Counted from the stretch's first letter, positions 18,260 to 26,918 are shown. The stretch is 50,832 bases of DNA from Pseudovibrio flavus (GCF_009711345.1 NZ_SMMA01000053.1:50290-101121), one strand, 5' to 3'. Made by a program: numbers and translations. The notes: generated from the letters alone by a model not told the origin.

Positions 18260-18367
18260 TTAGCTGCCAGCTCCTGCAAACACATAAAAAAGCGCTAACG
18301 CGCTACCAAATGCAAAAAGGGCTCGTACGGTGAACCCCCAGCAGGACTTCTGAACTTCCTGGTCCAT
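18260..18367 (-). CDS. 35-residue single-pass membrane miniprotein, unknown
   Basis: ATG at 18367 is preceded by GAGG at 5-nt spacing, and a strong terminator follows at 18187-18218. The product starts MDQEVQKSC, with a charged polar N-terminus, and continues with a hydrophobic stretch from about residue 17 to 33 containing RALFAFGSALALFYVFAGAG, enough for one membrane span. The arrangement resembles the small subunits attached to membrane complexes, but I do not recognise a family. Its independent transcription unit is the best argument for its being real. The 287 bp upstream (18368-18654) contain no other gene. Confidence 0.65.
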   Translation of the reverse strand: MDQEVQKSCWGFTVRALFAFGSALALFYVFAGAGS

Positions 18368-18654
18368 AAAACCTCGTTAATAATCTTTATGTCGTTGCAA
18401 AACTGTCACAGCCTTGCGCAGAGGCGCCGTCACTATCTCCATTTATTGGTGGAAGCAAGCTCATTTGTGCATAGCTGCTATCGCAAAAATGCATTGGTGC
18501 CGATAAATCCAGACAATCCGTATGGTTAAGAGAGAAAAACTTTTTCACAACCTCAATGATAAAAGGTCGAGGAAAACTGCGAGTTTAGCTCTTGAAGCCA
18601 GCGTTCAATGCGTTAACCATCGATGAGTTAGCTTGAGTACTTAAGGGTTCTACT

Positions 18655-19359
18655 GTGCCAATTCTAAGCCTTTTCGACATAGTCGCGCTTGGGTTCTTTA
18701 TCACCTGCTGGCTGGGGTACGGCTGGCTGCTGGCCTACAGCCCATGGAAGAGAAAATCCCTGTCTTATCTGATGGATGAGTATCGCTATGGCTGGATGAA
18801 GGCCATGCTTGCCCGCGAAGTCCGCATTCCAGACACCAACATCTCGGCAGGCCTGCAGCAAGGAACCGCATTCTTTGCTTCTGCATCCCTGCTTGCGCTT
18901 GGTGGTGCATTCGCGATTCTCAACTCCACAGAGAAGGTGGTTCAGGTCATGAGTGATCTGCCCTTCACCTCCCCGCAAGATGCCTCGCACTGGGAACTGA
19001 AGGCATTTGGCTTGATCGCCATTGTCGCCTATTCGTTCTTCAAATTCGGCTGGGCATATCGCCTGTTCAACTACACAACAATTGTAATGGGCTCGATTCC
19101 CGATCATGCCCACGAGGATAATCCTCACGCCCTTGCTGCCTCCAAAAAGGCTGCCCGCCTTGCAACGCTTGCAGGACGGCACTTCTCACGCGGTCAGCAG
19201 AGCCTATTCTTCGCTGTGGGCTATCTTGGCTGGTACGCCGGTCCTTGGGCATTGATTGCAACAACCATTTGTGTGACAGGCGTTCTCGTCCGCCGCCAGT
19301 ACTTTTCCAAAGCACGGCGCGCAGTGGTGGACCCGCCAGTGGAGCACGATCCAGCGTGA
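18655..19359 (+). CDS. DUF599 family membrane protein
   Basis: 234 residues with about four membrane segments (about 5-27, 69-88, 117-137, 190-222). The family hallmarks are an early YGWLLAYSPW loop, WMKAMLAREVRIPDTN, and GQQSLFFAVGYLGWYAGPW. DUF599 is a widespread inner-membrane family of unknown function. The gene starts with GTG; AAGGG lies about 8 nt upstream. It is monocistronic, ending in the bidirectional terminator at 19388-19414 shared with the convergent ClpP paralogue. Confidence 0.9.
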   Translation: MPILSLFDIVALGFFITCWLGYGWLLAYSPWKRKSLSYLMDEYRYGWMKAMLAREVRIPDTNISAGLQQGTAFFASASLLALGGAFAILNSTEKVVQVMSDLPFTSPQDASHWELKAFGLIAIVAYSFFKFGWAYRLFNYTTIVMGSIPDHAHEDNPHALAASKKAARLATLAGRHFSRGQQSLFFAVGYLGWYAGPWALIATTICVTGVLVRRQYFSKARRAVVDPPVEHDPA

Positions 19360-19387
19360 TGCCCGTTTTCAGCATTTAGGCAACAAA

Positions 19388-19414
19388 AAACCCGGCCACT
19401 CAGAGCCGGGTTTC
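19388..19414. terminator. bidirectional rho-independent terminator
   Basis: A 9-bp stem AAACCCGGC / GCCGGGTTT with an 8-nt loop and T-rich tails on both strands lies between the convergent DUF599 (plus) and ClpP-like (minus) genes. Confidence 0.9.
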
Positions 19415-19436
19415 TTTTTAGCGATAGCGCTTAAGC

Positions 19437-20051
19437 TCAGGACATTTCAGCCTGAGAATTCACTACGCGGCCAACCAGACCATACTCGATACCCTCTTCA
19501 GGGCTCATCCAGTAGTCACGGTCGGTGTCCTTCTCGATGCGCTCGAGGCTCTGACCCGTTGCATCAGCAAAGATCAGGTTCAGACGATCGCGCATCTTCA
19601 GGATTTCTTTTGCCTGAATTTCGATATCGGTCGCCATACCACCTGCGCCACCGGATGGTTGATGCAGAAGGAAGCGGGTGTTCTTGGTGCAGAAACGGCG
19701 CTCACGCGGCACGGACACGTAAATCAACGCGCCAGCACTTGCGACCCAGCCCATGCCGAGAATGCGAACTTCAGGGCGAATAAAACGAATGGTGTCATGA
19801 ATCATGTCACCGGATTCAACGTGACCGCCCGGAGAAGATACAATCACGGTAATCGGATCACTGGAAACCTGAGACAAGGCGAGCAGACGTGCACAAACAT
19901 CATGTGCCAGCTCTTGCGTAATCGGACCCGTGATCAGCACCGTGCGGGCATCAAACAGATGTTTATCTACCGGAATAGACTTCTCAGCCTGCTGTTTTTC
20001 ACCTGCTTCTTCGTCCAGATATCCTGGCTTTGGAGAGGAATAGTCCGTCAT
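19437..20051 (-). CDS. ClpP-like ATP-dependent protease subunit (paralogue)
   Basis: A 204-residue serine peptidase of family S14. The nucleophile lies in [14 protein letters not shown] (canonical ClpP: AASMGA), the catalytic His in [10 protein letters not shown], and the catalytic Asp in TDRDYWMS. All three are present, so it should be active. [15 protein letters not shown] is the oxyanion/handle region. It differs clearly from the main ClpP in the nucleophile motif and belongs to a second ClpP group common in Rhizobiales. No clpX or lon is adjacent. ATG 20051 is the probable start; GGAGCG lies upstream but at long spacing, and an upstream ATG at 20087 cannot be excluded. Confidence 0.88.
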   Translation of the reverse strand: MTDYSSPKPGYLDEEAGEKQQAEKSIPVDKHLFDARTVLITGPITQELAHDVCARLLALSQVSSDPITVIVSSPGGHVESGDMIHDTIRFIRPEVRILGMGWVASAGALIYVSVPRERRFCTKNTRFLLHQPSGGAGGMATDIEIQAKEILKMRDRLNLIFADATGQSLERIEKDTDRDYWMSPEEGIEYGLVGRVVNSQAEMS

Positions 20052-20382
20052 AGGTATGTGACGCTCCCTTGCATTAAGCGGCAGCACTGTGCGCCGGTCT
20101 CTAGTAGTTCATAGTTAGTGTCTAATGCGGGCACTCGCAATTCCCAAAGATGCTAGTTCTTGTCGCTTCAAAAGAAAATCGCCAAATATCACCGCAAAAT
20201 GTGGATTGCGGCGTCTTAAATAGCGCGACCAGAACCCGCCAGACGTAACTAGCGAACCTGATCGTTCGCTTCCTGATAGGAATTTAACAGGTGCGCGATA
20301 ACGATTTCCTAACCACATCGGCAATTATCAACTGAGAAAACTATCTCAGCGCTTATCATTTGGATAATAATTACAATAATAG
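20052..20382. other. divergent intergenic region
   Basis: The region upstream of both the ClpP-like gene and the GGDEF/EAL gene. It is AT-rich towards 20340-20400. No ORF with a binding site was seen; the open frames in it are short and uncharacteristic. Confidence 0.4.
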
Positions 20383-20399
20383 ATAAACCTTAGGTTTAT
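20383..20399. repeat. 17-bp perfect inverted repeat before the GGDEF/EAL gene
   Basis: Arms ATAAACCT and AGGTTTAT flank one central base. It sits 18 nt before the GTG start codon and is not followed by a T-run, so it looks more like an operator or a translation-affecting hairpin than a terminator. No regulator can be named. Confidence 0.5.
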
Positions 20400-20417
20400 A
20401 GAGTCTACTCCCTACAA

Positions 20418-22505
20418 GTGATCGGCTGGTGCATGTATTCAGAGGCTTCGATACAAAACAGCACGCGCATCGACATTAGTGATGCAGACAAAGAAGTGCT
20501 GGAACGCATCAACATCCCTTTGTACGTGGTCAACCCAGAAACCATGCGCATCGTATGGCTCAATGCCTCCGCCCAAGACTATCTGGGTGTAGGAAGAGGC
20601 TTTCTGCGCCAGACCGAAGACGGTATCGAGTTTCCGCCAGCGCTTCATAGCGATAACCTGAGGCATAGGGCAAAAACTTGGGTTGGACGACTGCTGGCAG
20701 GTGAGCGCATTACAGAGCAGATCACTATTATTCAGCAGACAACACCGCTGACACTTAACTGCGCCCTTTCCTTACAGCCGCTTGAAAACGGCGCGCCGGG
20801 CATACTGGTTCAAATTATCGCGCATCAGCCTGCCGAACAAAGCCAGCCGCGTATTGCGCAAGCTTTGCTGCATACGGCGTCGATGATCGCGCTCTACGAT
20901 GATACCGGCGAGCTTCTTTTCGAGAACCCTGCAAGCCGCATCTCCAGACCAGCGGACGCTGAGCATCTTGCGACCCGCTTCTGTAATTCGAGGGACTTTC
21001 ATGTCCTGCTAGAAGCGTTGGAGCACAACGCCCAAACAAACATGGTCGCCTTGATGCGCTCCCGCGAGGGGCGCAGGTGGTATGACCTTACAGCGCGCCG
21101 GGGCTATGACCCTTTGACAGCCAAGCGCACAGTTCTATTCAGCGCCATCGATGTTACAAAACGGCTTGAGGCAGAACATGAAGTACGCCACATCGCTCAT
21201 CACGATACGCTGACCAGCCTTCCGAACCGAACCTTTTTGGAAATTGAAGCTGAGCGCCACTTGGACGAAGCTCGCGTCACCCAAAATGGCGGCGCCCTTG
21301 TCTTCATCGATCTGGACCGCTTCAAGACCATCAACGATACGCTCGGCCACCAAGTGGGTGACGACCTGCTGGTTCAGGTCGCAAAACGCCTTGGAGAGGT
21401 AACATCTGGCCTAGGTTTCACAGCGCGCCTTGGCGGTGATGAGTTCGTTCTGCTTTTTGCCAAGCTCACTGACAGGGAGATACTGGAGGAGATCGCTCGC
21501 GAGATTCTCACTCACCTTAGTCACCCGTATCATGTGCGCGGCCATATTCTGCAGATCACGCCTTCCCTTGGCATTACGCAATACCCAGAGCACGGCGATA
21601 CACTCGAAACGCTTATGCGCAAAGCAGACCTTGCGATGTATAAAGCCAAGGAGCTTGGCCGCAATCAGTTCTGCTTCTTTGACAATTCAATGGAAGAGAC
21701 TGCACAAGAGCGCTTGGTGGTTGAAACCTCTTTGCGCAACGCCATAGAGTACGGTGAGTTTGAACAACACTACCAGCCGCGCCTCAACACAACATCAAAC
21801 CAGATCGTTGGCGCTGAATGCCTGCTGCGCTGGAAGCACCCTACCCGCGGGCTCATTTCTGCTGGAGGCTTTATAGATGTGGCTGAGGAAAGCGGTCACA
21901 TAGACCAAATCAGCGAGTGGGTGGCAGAAACAGCAATTCGCCAGCAATCCAAATGGATCGCAGAAGGCTTGCTGCTCAACCTATCCATCAACCTGTCGGC
22001 CTCCCAGTTCAAGCGGGGCGATCTTTCTACTTGGCTAACGAACATTGCCGACCACTATAGGGTGCCAACACACCTCATCGATTTGGAGATCACCGAAAAC
22101 CTTCTCCTCAAGGACACGGACGATATTGTAGATCAACTCACGCGTCTTCGTGCGGCAGGGTTTAAGTTGGAAATCGATGATTTTGGAACCGGCTATTCCA
22201 ACTTGGGTTACCTGCAACGTTACCCTATCAATGCGCTGAAGATCGACCGCACCTTCATCAGCGATAAATCCAAGTGGCCAATCGTCCAGATGATCACCCA
22301 AATGGGCCGCCTGCTCGATTTGACGCTTGTAGCTGAAGGGATCGAGACCACTGAGCAACTCGCGCAGATCAAGTCAATCCGCTGTCATGAGTATCAGGGT
22401 TTCTTGTATTCGCCTGCCGTTCCAGCGCACGAAATTGAGCGAATGCTGCGGGAAGACCAGTTTGACCGCAGGTTCTACCGCGATCTAAGCGCTGGCAGCC
22501 TGTAG
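20418..22505 (+). CDS. PAS-like / GGDEF / EAL c-di-GMP signalling protein
   Basis: 695 residues, no membrane segment. The N-terminal 250 residues contain one or two PAS-like regions (NIPLYVVNPETMRIVWLNASA near 32-52; ASMIALYDDTGELLFENPAS near 154-173). The GGDEF domain (about 255-420) has an intact GGDEF at 339-343 but lacks the RxxD inhibitory site. The EAL domain (about 440-690) reads E467-C-L in place of EAL and keeps the metal-binding Glu, DDFGTGYS (587-594) and EGIET (about 640-645), so phosphodiesterase activity is plausible. The start is unsure: GTG 20418 or ATG 20433, neither with a good binding site. It is monocistronic and convergent with the ACT-domain gene. Confidence 0.92.
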   Translation: MIGWCMYSEASIQNSTRIDISDADKEVLERINIPLYVVNPETMRIVWLNASAQDYLGVGRGFLRQTEDGIEFPPALHSDNLRHRAKTWVGRLLAGERITEQITIIQQTTPLTLNCALSLQPLENGAPGILVQIIAHQPAEQSQPRIAQALLHTASMIALYDDTGELLFENPASRISRPADAEHLATRFCNSRDFHVLLEALEHNAQTNMVALMRSREGRRWYDLTARRGYDPLTAKRTVLFSAIDVTKRLEAEHEVRHIAHHDTLTSLPNRTFLEIEAERHLDEARVTQNGGALVFIDLDRFKTINDTLGHQVGDDLLVQVAKRLGEVTSGLGFTARLGGDEFVLLFAKLTDREILEEIAREILTHLSHPYHVRGHILQITPSLGITQYPEHGDTLETLMRKADLAMYKAKELGRNQFCFFDNSMEETAQERLVVETSLRNAIEYGEFEQHYQPRLNTTSNQIVGAECLLRWKHPTRGLISAGGFIDVAEESGHIDQISEWVAETAIRQQSKWIAEGLLLNLSINLSASQFKRGDLSTWLTNIADHYRVPTHLIDLEITENLLLKDTDDIVDQLTRLRAAGFKLEIDDFGTGYSNLGYLQRYPINALKIDRTFISDKSKWPIVQMITQMGRLLDLTLVAEGIETTEQLAQIKSIRCHEYQGFLYSPAVPAHEIERMLREDQFDRRFYRDLSAGSL

Positions 22506-22542
22506 GGCGCTGAGAGGCCGCATAGACGGCCAATCAAAGCTC

Positions 22543-22941
22543 TTACTTCATTAATGTCACAAGAGCAGCGATGGCCGCTTGGGCCTTATCTTCCGGCACA
22601 AAAACATGATCGTGATAATAAGCGGCGATGACATTGGCGGGAATGCCATGCTCGGTCAGCACGCCGCTGATCGCGTGGGTCAGACCAACTGCAGAGAGTG
22701 AAGAATGGATTTGCAGTGTGATGCCTTTCCAAGCACTCAAATCAGCAACGCCGAGCGCACTTGCATCTTCAACAGAAAGCAAGGCCGTAAGCCCCTCTTC
22801 CTCTCGAAAGGTCGCTAGCGGCCTCTTGGCGATCACCTGCTCGTAGTCGGCAATTGCAAAACTAGCAAAAACGTAGGTGCCATCCATCAATTTCGGGCGC
22901 AAACCCGCTAGCATCTTCTGCAAGTCTTGCTCGCCGCTCAT
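22543..22941 (-). CDS. ACT-domain protein (COG3602 type)
   Basis: 132 residues with a tandem ACT-like fold: an N-terminal half DGTYVFASF with RPLATFREEEGLTALLS, and a C-terminal half with ITLQIHSSLSAVGLTHAISGVLTEHGIPANVIAAYYHDHVFV. ACT domains bind small ligands such as amino acids, and this group is stand-alone with unknown ligand. ATG 22941 has AGGAG 6 nt upstream; a TTG immediately before it is an alternative. It starts 9 bp after the thioesterase stop, so the two are likely one operon. Confidence 0.85.
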   Translation of the reverse strand: MSGEQDLQKMLAGLRPKLMDGTYVFASFAIADYEQVIAKRPLATFREEEGLTALLSVEDASALGVADLSAWKGITLQIHSSLSAVGLTHAISGVLTEHGIPANVIAAYYHDHVFVPEDKAQAAIAALVTLMK

Positions 22942-22950
22942 CAAACGCTC

Positions 22951-23397
22951 CTAAAGCTCAAGGCCTTCCTTGGCGATCATAGTGAACAAACCCGTCGCGA
23001 CAGGCCGCTCAATACCATCTTGAACGCCAACAATATCACTTTGCACCGTTAAAAGCGTTCTGCCTGATTTTAGAACCCGCCCTCTGGCAACAAGTTTTTC
23101 GCCCACTCCCGGGTTCAGGAAGTTGATCTTGAACTCTACCGTTAGAACGCCGAAGCCTTCTTCCATCAAAGAAAGCGCAGACCAGCCTGCTGAAACATCG
23201 CCAATACTGGAAATGACGCCGCCGTGAAAATACCCGTGCTGCTGCATAACACCGGGGCTTTGGGGCAGGATAATCTCTACTTCACCCGGCTTAACCTCAC
23301 CAAGCAAACAGCCCAAGTGCGCCATCAACGGCTGGCTTGCAAAACTCATGCGCACGCGCTCTTCCCAGCGTGGGGATCGAACCACAAAATCTGACAA
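22951..23397 (-). CDS. PaaI-type hotdog thioesterase
   Basis: 148 residues of the hotdog fold (4HBT/PaaI group), which hydrolyses acyl-CoA or aryl-CoA thioesters in the cytoplasm. The active-site region is QQHGYFHGGVISSIGDVSAGWSA: HGG and the downstream Asp are the expected catalytic and binding elements. The strand LTVEFKINFLNPG is also characteristic. The true substrate cannot be read from sequence. It is directly upstream of the ACT-domain gene (9 bp) on the minus strand. Confidence 0.88.
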   Translation of the reverse strand: MSDFVVRSPRWEERVRMSFASQPLMAHLGCLLGEVKPGEVEIILPQSPGVMQQHGYFHGGVISSIGDVSAGWSALSLMEEGFGVLTVEFKINFLNPGVGEKLVARGRVLKSGRTLLTVQSDIVGVQDGIERPVATGLFTMIAKEGLEL

Positions 23398-23474
23398 GTT
23401 CTTCCTCCTGTTCCTAAGCTGATACGTAGCACTACGCCTAAGCCCTGCCTATGGAACAGAAGGCCAATAAGCCT

Positions 23475-24890
23475 TTAGAACGGTAGCCCGAACCACACAG
23501 CAGCAAGGAACAGGAAGAGGAAGAAACCAACAACGTCGGTAACAGTGGTAACGAAGACTGAAGACGCGATTGCCGGATCAACGCCGAGGCTTTCAAGAGC
23601 ATAAGGAATAAGAAGCCCGAACAGGCCAGCACAAATACCGTTGCCAAGCACAGCTGTAGCGATAACAAGCCCGATATTGATATCGTGGAACCACATGGTC
23701 GCGATAAAGCCAACGAGCAAACCAATGCCCAAGCCATTGAGCGCGCCCACCAAAGTTTCACGGCGAAGTACGCGCATAAGGTTGCGCTTTCCTAGGTCCT
23801 TGGTCGCCAACGCTCTTACAGAAACCGTCATTGTCTGCGTACCAAGGTTTCCGCCAACGGAGGCAACAATCGGCATGAGCACAGCAAGCGCCACCATGAC
23901 CTCAATTGTCTCTTCAAACATGGAAATAACGGTTGCGGAGATAAGCGCAGTAAACACGTTGACCACAAGCCAACCGATACGCAGCCGCGCAATTTCAAAC
24001 ACGCTGTCGGAGATTTCTTCATCACCAACACCGGCCATAGCGAGCATATCTTCTTCCGCTTCCTCTTGAATAACGTCAACGATATCGTCAATGGTGATGA
24101 TACCCACCAGCCGATCAGAGGCGTCTGCCACCGCAACAGAAACGAGGTTATAGCGTTCGAAGAGGCGCGCGACTTCTTCCTGATCCTCATCAACTCGCAC
24201 CAAGTGGCTTGTTTCTTCGGTAATAGCAGAAACCTTGGTGTCACGAAGCGTCGTCAGCAGGCGATCAAGCGCTACCACGCCTTGAAGGTGAAAGCCGGGA
24301 TCGACAATGTAGATCTCATAGAACCGCTCAGGCAGGTCCTTGGTGATGCGCAGGTGATCGATCACCTGCCCTACTGTCCAGAAAGTCGGAACCGCCACAA
24401 AATCAGTCTGAACAAGACGACCAGCAGATTCCTCAGGGTATTCAAGCGCCCGCTTGATTTGCACACGGTCAACGCTGGAAAGACGAGCGAGAATTTTCTC
24501 CTGCTCAGCCTCAGGCAAATCCTCAAGAATGGAGACAGCATCATCTGACTCCAGCTCACCGATACCATCGGCAACCAGCTGGTCAGAAAGTTCGCCCAAC
24601 AAAGGCTGGCGAACAGTCTCATCGACTTCGGTAAGAGCAACAAAGTCGAACGCATCACCCATCAAGGTGATAAAGGGGGCGCGGTCTTCCTCGTGCAGAG
24701 CCTCAAGCAGATCACCAAGATCGGCTTCATGCAGAGCTGCCGCCAGCGCGATAACGCCCTGTCGATCCCCAGAGGCTACAGCTTGTTCAACCTCAGATAC
24801 ATAGTCGGAATCAAGATGGCCTTCCTCATCCCGGATATCCGGATAGGTTCCGGTAGCATTTGTTGCTTCAAGGGGTTCCAAGTCTGCCAA
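23475..24890 (-). CDS. mgtE: Magnesium channel/transporter MgtE
   Basis: A 471-residue homodimeric Mg2+ channel in the inner membrane. Domains in order: an acidic N-domain of helical repeats (about 35-160), two CBS domains (about 165-290), a connecting helix, and five membrane segments from about 315 to the C-terminus. PIVASVGGNLGTQTM is the pore motif, and VTTVTDVVGFF near the end holds the conserved pore aspartate. The start is TTG at 24890 with AGGAGG 6 nt upstream; no in-frame ATG is available upstream. Gating by intracellular Mg2+ through the N and CBS domains is known for the family. It is monocistronic. Confidence 0.95.
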   Translation of the reverse strand: MADLEPLEATNATGTYPDIRDEEGHLDSDYVSEVEQAVASGDRQGVIALAAALHEADLGDLLEALHEEDRAPFITLMGDAFDFVALTEVDETVRQPLLGELSDQLVADGIGELESDDAVSILEDLPEAEQEKILARLSSVDRVQIKRALEYPEESAGRLVQTDFVAVPTFWTVGQVIDHLRITKDLPERFYEIYIVDPGFHLQGVVALDRLLTTLRDTKVSAITEETSHLVRVDEDQEEVARLFERYNLVSVAVADASDRLVGIITIDDIVDVIQEEAEEDMLAMAGVGDEEISDSVFEIARLRIGWLVVNVFTALISATVISMFEETIEVMVALAVLMPIVASVGGNLGTQTMTVSVRALATKDLGKRNLMRVLRRETLVGALNGLGIGLLVGFIATMWFHDINIGLVIATAVLGNGICAGLFGLLIPYALESLGVDPAIASSVFVTTVTDVVGFFLFLFLAAVWFGLPF

Positions 24891-25121
24891 AGGGACCTCC
24901 TCATCTCACGGGATCAGGTGCACGTTTTTTGTTTCTTGTTCAATTACTTACTCTTCGCCGGCTATTAGAGCAATCCGAATACCGCAAAACACGAAAGGAA
25001 TATCACTAAAGCCAATGGCGAAGAATTCAGCACCCAACTTAGATGCGTATGCTTGCTGCCAAATCCTAGGGGAGTTTTGTGAAGAAAATGCCTTGGAAGC
25101 GCTTTTCAGGAAAGCAGGCAC

Positions 25122-25150
25122 AAAAAAACCGGCTTTCGCCGGTTCTTTTT
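25122..25150 (-). terminator. rho-independent terminator of tRNA-Leu copy 1
   Basis: A 7-bp stem AACCGGC / GCCGGTT with a tttc loop; on the minus strand the following A-run of the plus strand reads as seven T. It lies 20 bp after the tRNA 3' end. Confidence 0.85.
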
Positions 25151-25169
25151 ATTTTCTCTTAAAGAGAGA

Positions 25170-25256
25170 TGGTGCGGCCGAGAAGACTCGAACTTCCACG
25201 GGAGTTACCCCACAGCGACCTCAACGCTGCGCGTCTACCAATTCCGCCACGGCCGC
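25170..25256 (-). tRNA. tRNA-Leu (GAG), copy 1
   Basis: 87 nt including encoded CCA. The 7-bp acceptor stem GCGGCCG / CGGCCGC is perfect. The anticodon stem is CAGCG/CGCTG with loop TTGAGGT, giving anticodon GAG (reads CUC/CUU). The D-arm GGAATTGGTAGAC, a long class II variable arm (about GTGGGGTAACTCCC), and the TPsiC loop GTTCGAGTC are present. It is part of a 205-bp duplicated unit. Confidence 0.97.
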
Positions 25257-25439
25257 ACTGGTCATAGCACCGAGTGAGAAGCGCAGTTGCGTTGCCCTCT
25301 CGGCTGGTGAGCGGTGATATAGCCACTCACCGCAGCTTACGCAAGAGCCAAAATGTGTCCAAACCCAATTAAACAGAGCTTTTTGGATAAAGCCCTGTGA
25401 ATATTATCTGAAATTGGATATGTCTTGAAATTAAGGCAC

Positions 25440-25468
25440 AAAAAAACCGGCTTACGCCGGTTCTTTTT
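25440..25468 (-). terminator. rho-independent terminator of tRNA-Leu copy 2
   Basis: The same hairpin as in copy 1 with one loop change (ttac for tttc) and the same T-run on the minus strand. Confidence 0.85.
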
Positions 25469-25487
25469 GTTTTCTCTCAAAGAGAAA

Positions 25488-25574
25488 TGGTGCGGCCGAG
25501 AAGACTCGAACTTCCACGGGAGTTACCCCACAGCGACCTCAACGCTGCGCGTCTACCAATTCCGCCACGGCCGC
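25488..25574 (-). tRNA. tRNA-Leu (GAG), copy 2
   Basis: Identical in sequence to copy 1, with the same 65 bp upstream. Having its own terminator and the same upstream DNA, it is probably transcribed independently of copy 1. Confidence 0.97.
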
Positions 25575-25761
25575 ACTGGTCATAGCACCGAGTGAGAAGC
25601 GCAGTTGCGTTGCCCTCTCGGCTGGTGAGCGGTGATATAACTAACCCGACTCCGCTGCGCAAGACCCTTACCTGCGAATTTTCACAAAAACTCCAAAAAA
25701 CATGCAAACCAGCGAGATAATACCTACACTTATTAACAGAAGCACCTACTGAAGACTGACA

Positions 25762-26022
25762 TCACTCGCCCGAACCTGTTGATTTTTCAGAGCTTGCACG
25801 GTGGAGAACCTCTTTAATGCGCACTCCAACCTTATCGCCAATAACCGTCACTTCGCCTTTGGCGATGGGAATATCGTTCGCAAGGATCTCTACATCATCA
25901 TGAACATCGGCATTTAGTTCGATAACCGCTCCACGACCCATTCGAAGCAGTTGATGCACGGGCATTTCTGATTTGCCAAGCACCACAGAAATATCCACCG
26001 AGATACGTTCTACCCTACTCAT
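25762..26022 (-). CDS. FliN/SpoA-domain protein (flagellar motor switch type), isolated
   Basis: 86 residues consisting of a single SpoA (surface presentation) domain: ISVVLGKSEMPVHQLLRMGRGAVIEL, then VEILANDIPIAKGEVTVIGDKVGVRI. This matches the C-terminal domain of FliN, which forms the bottom of the flagellar C-ring and also occurs in type III secretion C-rings. It lacks the N-terminal extension of E. coli FliN (137 residues). GGGGAGGGG precedes the ATG. No other flagellar gene is in the window, so it is either an orphan FliN or a detached paralogue. It is divergent from lipB. Confidence 0.85.
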   Translation of the reverse strand: MSRVERISVDISVVLGKSEMPVHQLLRMGRGAVIELNADVHDDVEILANDIPIAKGEVTVIGDKVGVRIKEVLHRASSEKSTGSGE

Positions 26023-26156
26023 GCACCCCTCCCCTTAGGTCTTTTTTGCAGCGATCAAAGGAATCAAAAAACATCCTATTGCAATGCCAGTGGAATTTCA
26101 TAGAAATAACCCTGACCCGCCGACGGCGCCCAATTTTAAAAAACTAGTGAAACCCA

Positions 26157-26891
26157 ATGGCAGAACGACAAAGTCTTCAAACCGATTTCCATCCCATTGT
26201 AGCTGGCGAGCCAGTGGAATGGGTCATAGACGATGGTCTTGTGCCCTATGAGGTTGCACTGAGGGAGATGGAAGAGCGTGTTGCCGCCATTGCCAAAGGG
26301 GAAGCTCCAGAGCGGGTATGGCTGCTTCAGCACCCACCTCTTTATACAGCAGGCACCAGCGCAGACCCGTCAGACTTGATCGCGAAAGATCGCTTTCCGG
26401 TTTACGAAACAGGTCGGGGCGGCCAGTACACCTATCACGGCCCAGGCCAGCGCGTTGCCTATGTCATGCTGGATCTAAAACGCCGCAAAGAAGACATTCG
26501 CGCCTTTATCGCGGCCCTTGAGGCATGGATCATCTCCACGCTAGACGAGCACAACATCACCGGCGAGCGCCGTGAAGACCGTGTTGGCGTGTGGGTACGA
26601 CGACCGGAAAAGAGTGCGGGCGTTGAAGATAAGATTGCCGCCATCGGCATCCGTCTTCGCAAGTGGGTCAGCTTCCACGGCATCAGCATCAACGTAGAGC
26701 CAGAACTAGAGCACTTCAGTGGCATTGTACCCTGCGGGATCTCCCAGCACGGCGTAACAAGCTTCGTGGACCTTGGACACTTGGTATCTATGGCCGAAGT
26801 GGACTCGGTAATGAAGCAACAGTTTGAGGAAATTTTCGGCCCAGTACGGGTTATCGGACCATCCGGTTTGGCAGAGCCGGAATTCTCGTAG
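26157..26891 (+). CDS. lipB: Octanoyl-[acyl carrier protein]:protein N-octanoyltransferase LipB
   Basis: A 244-residue enzyme that moves octanoyl from acyl carrier protein to lipoyl domains, the first step of lipoate synthesis. [12 protein letters not shown] (87-98) is the family signature, and the catalytic pair K159 (in DKIAAIG) and C193 (in GIVPCGIS) is present. The N-terminal 20 residues before [12 protein letters not shown] are slightly longer than in E. coli LipB. It is monocistronic and convergent with acylphosphatase. Confidence 0.96.
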   Translation: MAERQSLQTDFHPIVAGEPVEWVIDDGLVPYEVALREMEERVAAIAKGEAPERVWLLQHPPLYTAGTSADPSDLIAKDRFPVYETGRGGQYTYHGPGQRVAYVMLDLKRRKEDIRAFIAALEAWIISTLDEHNITGERREDRVGVWVRRPEKSAGVEDKIAAIGIRLRKWVSFHGISINVEPELEHFSGIVPCGISQHGVTSFVDLGHLVSMAEVDSVMKQQFEEIFGPVRVIGPSGLAEPEFS

Positions 26892-26918
26892 TTTTAATAA
26901 AGAAAACTCTCGAAAGGC

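Larger units (their letters stand above)
25117..25321. repeat. tandem duplication unit, copy 1 (tRNA-Leu)
   Basis: 205 bp containing terminator, tRNA-Leu(GAG) and about 65 bp upstream DNA. It is repeated at 25435-25639 with a period of 318 bp. The tRNA and upstream part are identical; about four differences lie in the terminator part. Confidence 0.95.
25435..25639. repeat. tandem duplication unit, copy 2 (tRNA-Leu)
   Basis: Second copy of the 205-bp unit. The 113 bp between the copies (25322-25434) is not itself repeated. Confidence 0.95.

Noticed and set aside
25015-25317. 100-codon plus-strand ORF
   Set aside because: It runs through the terminator and tRNA-Leu copy 1 and has no binding site.
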